DNA from: a bacterium | GTDB lineage: Bacteria > CSSED10-310 > JAFGSJ01 | DNA: 64,000 nucleotides | Direction: 5' to 3' | Assembly: GCA_016934675.1 (NCBI GenBank) | Contig: JAFGSJ010000060.1 | Coordinates: forward strand, 1 to 64,000 | Shown here: positions 62,899 to 64,000 of the stretch, piece by piece | How positions within the stretch are numbered: position 1 is the first letter of the stretch | Layout: each line of letters starts with the position of its first letter | Position numbers and translations under genes: made by a program | The notes under the pieces: generated by a model | What the model was told of the DNA's origin: nothing | The model's database searches: none | The model's input: the letters and a program-made list of their open reading frames with translations, nothing else

Positions 62899-62911
62899 TT
62901 AAAGTTGTGAA

Positions 62912-63625
62912 TTATGGCTTTATCTGCTTTATTCTCTCTTCGGAAGCTCTGAAATAATTCTGGTCCAACTCGAAACCGATAAACCTTCTGTTGAGATTGA
63001 GGGCGGCAACACCGGTCGAACCGACTCCCATGAAAGGATCGAAAACAATATCGCCCATGTTTGAGCCTAATCTAATGATATGACTCAAAACGGCGAGCGG
63101 TTTCTGAGTCGGATGTTTGGGATCTTTCATTCGCTCGGAACCCATACAGATCGGCGACTCGATAAAATTGTGCATTTCTTTTTGAGAACTAAAATTCCAG
63201 GTGTGACCTTTGTTCCACGTACATACTATGAGTTCACAACTGTTGAGGAACCCGGCCTTGAAGATTTTGGGCGGAGGATTGGTTTTGTGCCAGACCATAT
63301 ATTGAAACGTGTCAAAAGCGGGATCAAACGCACGATGCCATGCTCCAAGCAAATTATAGCTCGTGAAGGCGAAAAAGTTCCCGGTCGGTTTCAGGACCCT
63401 TTTGAACTCGTCCAACCATTCGACGGGTTGAAAATCAATACCGTCCCATTCGGCGAGATCGTTGTTGAAATCCTTCCGCCATGACATTTTGATATTTCCT
63501 GTTGAATAATTATGGAGATTGTAAGGCGGGTCCGTCAGGATCAGGTCAATCGAATGGTCCTCAATTCCCTTGATCAAGTCCCGGGCATCACCATTGCCCA
63601 GGATATAGTTACCATGCTTGAGCAT
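62912..63625 (-). CDS. Orphan DNA methyltransferase (DPPY type)
   Basis: Amino-methyltransferase that modifies adenine N6 or cytosine N4 in DNA. The catalytic motif IV LILTDPPYNL comes first (about 28-37) and the SAM motif I DPFMGVGSTGVAAL comes near the end (about 197-210). This is the beta-class order. HPTQKPLAV marks motif X. At 237 residues it is compact, with a short target-recognition region (about 120-170). No restriction enzyme gene is visible on either side, although the window ends 375 nt upstream. It could be a solitary regulatory methylase, a phage-derived enzyme or part of a restriction system beyond the edge. Confidence 0.88.
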   Translation of the reverse strand: MLKHGNYILGNGDARDLIKGIEDHSIDLILTDPPYNLHNYSTGNIKMSWRKDFNNDLAEWDGIDFQPVEWLDEFKRVLKPTGNFFAFTSYNLLGAWHRAFDPAFDTFQYMVWHKTNPPPKIFKAGFLNSCELIVCTWNKGHTWNFSSQKEMHNFIESPICMGSERMKDPKHPTQKPLAVLSHIIRLGSNMGDIVFDPFMGVGSTGVAALNLNRRFIGFELDQNYFRASEERIKQIKP

Positions 63626-63794
63626 AAAATCATTACCAAACCGATCGAGGGTTTCTCTTCGGAGAATGAATGGAACGGCTTACCAAGCTAACATATGATC
63701 ATGTTGTATCGAAACTCGAGGCGTAAGTCAATATGCTCGAAGTCCCCCGAAAAAACTGGCCAGGTTTGATCAGTTTCTTTCAATGCAAAGCGGT

Positions 63795-63823
63795 TTGTTT
63801 TCTTTCTCGTGACAGTATATAAT
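63795..63823 (+). promoter_or_regulatory. Promoter of the gene entering the right edge
   Basis: TTGTTT (63795-63800), 17-nt spacer, TATAAT (63818-63823). A leader of about 70 nt with a GC-rich stretch follows before the GTG at 63902. Confidence 0.6.
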
Positions 63824-63901
63824 AAGATGAAATGAGGCTGCTCATGTAAATTTTATGGGGGGAAAACCGGTCCCGGGCTGGTCCGGCAGGAGAGACTGAC
63901 A

Positions 63902-64000
63902 GTGAAAGATACGGTGTATACTCGACTTCCTGAATTTGCCCAGGTGCGGGGAATCCTGATCGCCAGACTCGATGAGATGTTGTGCCCGGCCAGTGGGACA
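63902..64000 (+). CDS. Unknown protein, cut by the window edge
   Basis: Thirty-three open codons from GTG 63902, reading MKDTVYTRLPEFAQVRGILI then ARLDEMLCPASGT, run off the end. An AGGAG ribosome site lies 9 nt upstream and a good promoter stands about 80 nt before. Too little is visible to name it; no signal peptide is evident in this part. Confidence 0.5.
   Translation, partial: MKDTVYTRLPEFAQVRGILIARLDEMLCPASGT

Noticed and set aside
1-64000. Insertion sequences, integrases, phage genes or rRNA
   Set aside because: Checked on both strands by protein pattern; no transposase, integrase, phage structural protein or rRNA sequence recognised.

Overview
The window is chromosomal DNA from a free-living diderm (Gram-negative type) bacterium. 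Lipoprotein signal peptides, a LolB-like lipoprotein, an AsmA-like envelope protein and a sulfatase-like membrane protein point to two membranes. The best lineage clue is a SahR-type ArsR/methyltransferase regulator directly upstream of ahcY, an arrangement best known from sulfate-reducing Deltaproteobacteria (Desulfobacterota). The Desulfovibrio-style [2Fe-2S]-molybdopterin oxidoreductase, the K+-dependent membrane pyrophosphatase and the Ser/Thr kinase fit the same broad group. This placement is inference. There is no rRNA in the window and I ran no comparison.

Layout. 0-4 kb: two tandem repeat lipoproteins, each with seven propeller-like units, then a VapBC-type toxin-antitoxin pair whose 3' end runs into the decayed tail of a third repeat lipoprotein. 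4-8 kb: murB, then a 3-hydroxyacyl-CoA dehydrogenase/thiolase operon. 8-11.5 kb (minus strand): a sulfatase-fold enzyme translated just ahead of a TMTC-like multi-spanning TPR protein. 11.7-17 kb: a CPA1 antiporter, sahR-ahcY, cytidine deaminase and hypoxanthine phosphoribosyltransferase. 17-25 kb: a conserved housekeeping run of TPR protein, LolB-like lipoprotein, ispE, tRNA-Gln, prs, rplY, pth and hppA. 25-27 kb: rpsF-ssb-rplI with a candidate S6:S18 leader hairpin and no rpsR between ssb and rplI. 26.7-41 kb, mostly minus strand: a radical SAM protein, an AsmA-like protein (plus strand), a PtmE-LegC-RNase G operon, a coiled-coil protein, a zinc-ribbon/kinase/receiver fusion, and a molybdenum hydroxylase coupled to a B12-type radical SAM protein. 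41-48.5 kb: mreB, an amidohydrolase, then an accessory-looking stretch (methyltransferase, truncated methyltransferase, PsiE-like protein, P-type ATPase) carrying two near-identical promoters and closed by a terminator. 48.7-64 kb: a divergent GlmS-like enzyme, NodB deacetylase, AmrS-like radical SAM enzyme, membrane-anchored MutS-like ATPase, THUMP RNA methyltransferase, peptide-binding lipoprotein, enoyl-CoA hydratase, recO, an HD hydrolase, a TIGR04076/DUF362 pair, an orphan DNA methyltransferase and the start of one more gene.

How the genes work together. Several neighbours share a pathway: ahcY with its SAM/SAH-sensing regulator; Cdd and Hpt in nucleoside and base salvage; IspE, Prs, L25 and Pth in a universal housekeeping cluster; MurB, MreB and possibly the GlmS-like and NodB proteins in the cell wall; the dehydrogenase, thiolase and enoyl-CoA hydratase in acyl-CoA turnover; PtmE and LegC in making a nucleotide-linked amino sugar for surface glycans.

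I found no CRISPR array, transposase, integrase or phage gene. The least ordinary parts are the toxin-antitoxin/repeat-lipoprotein junction, the kinase-receiver fusion, the membrane MutS-like protein, and the 43.9-48.5 kb stretch with its duplicated promoter.
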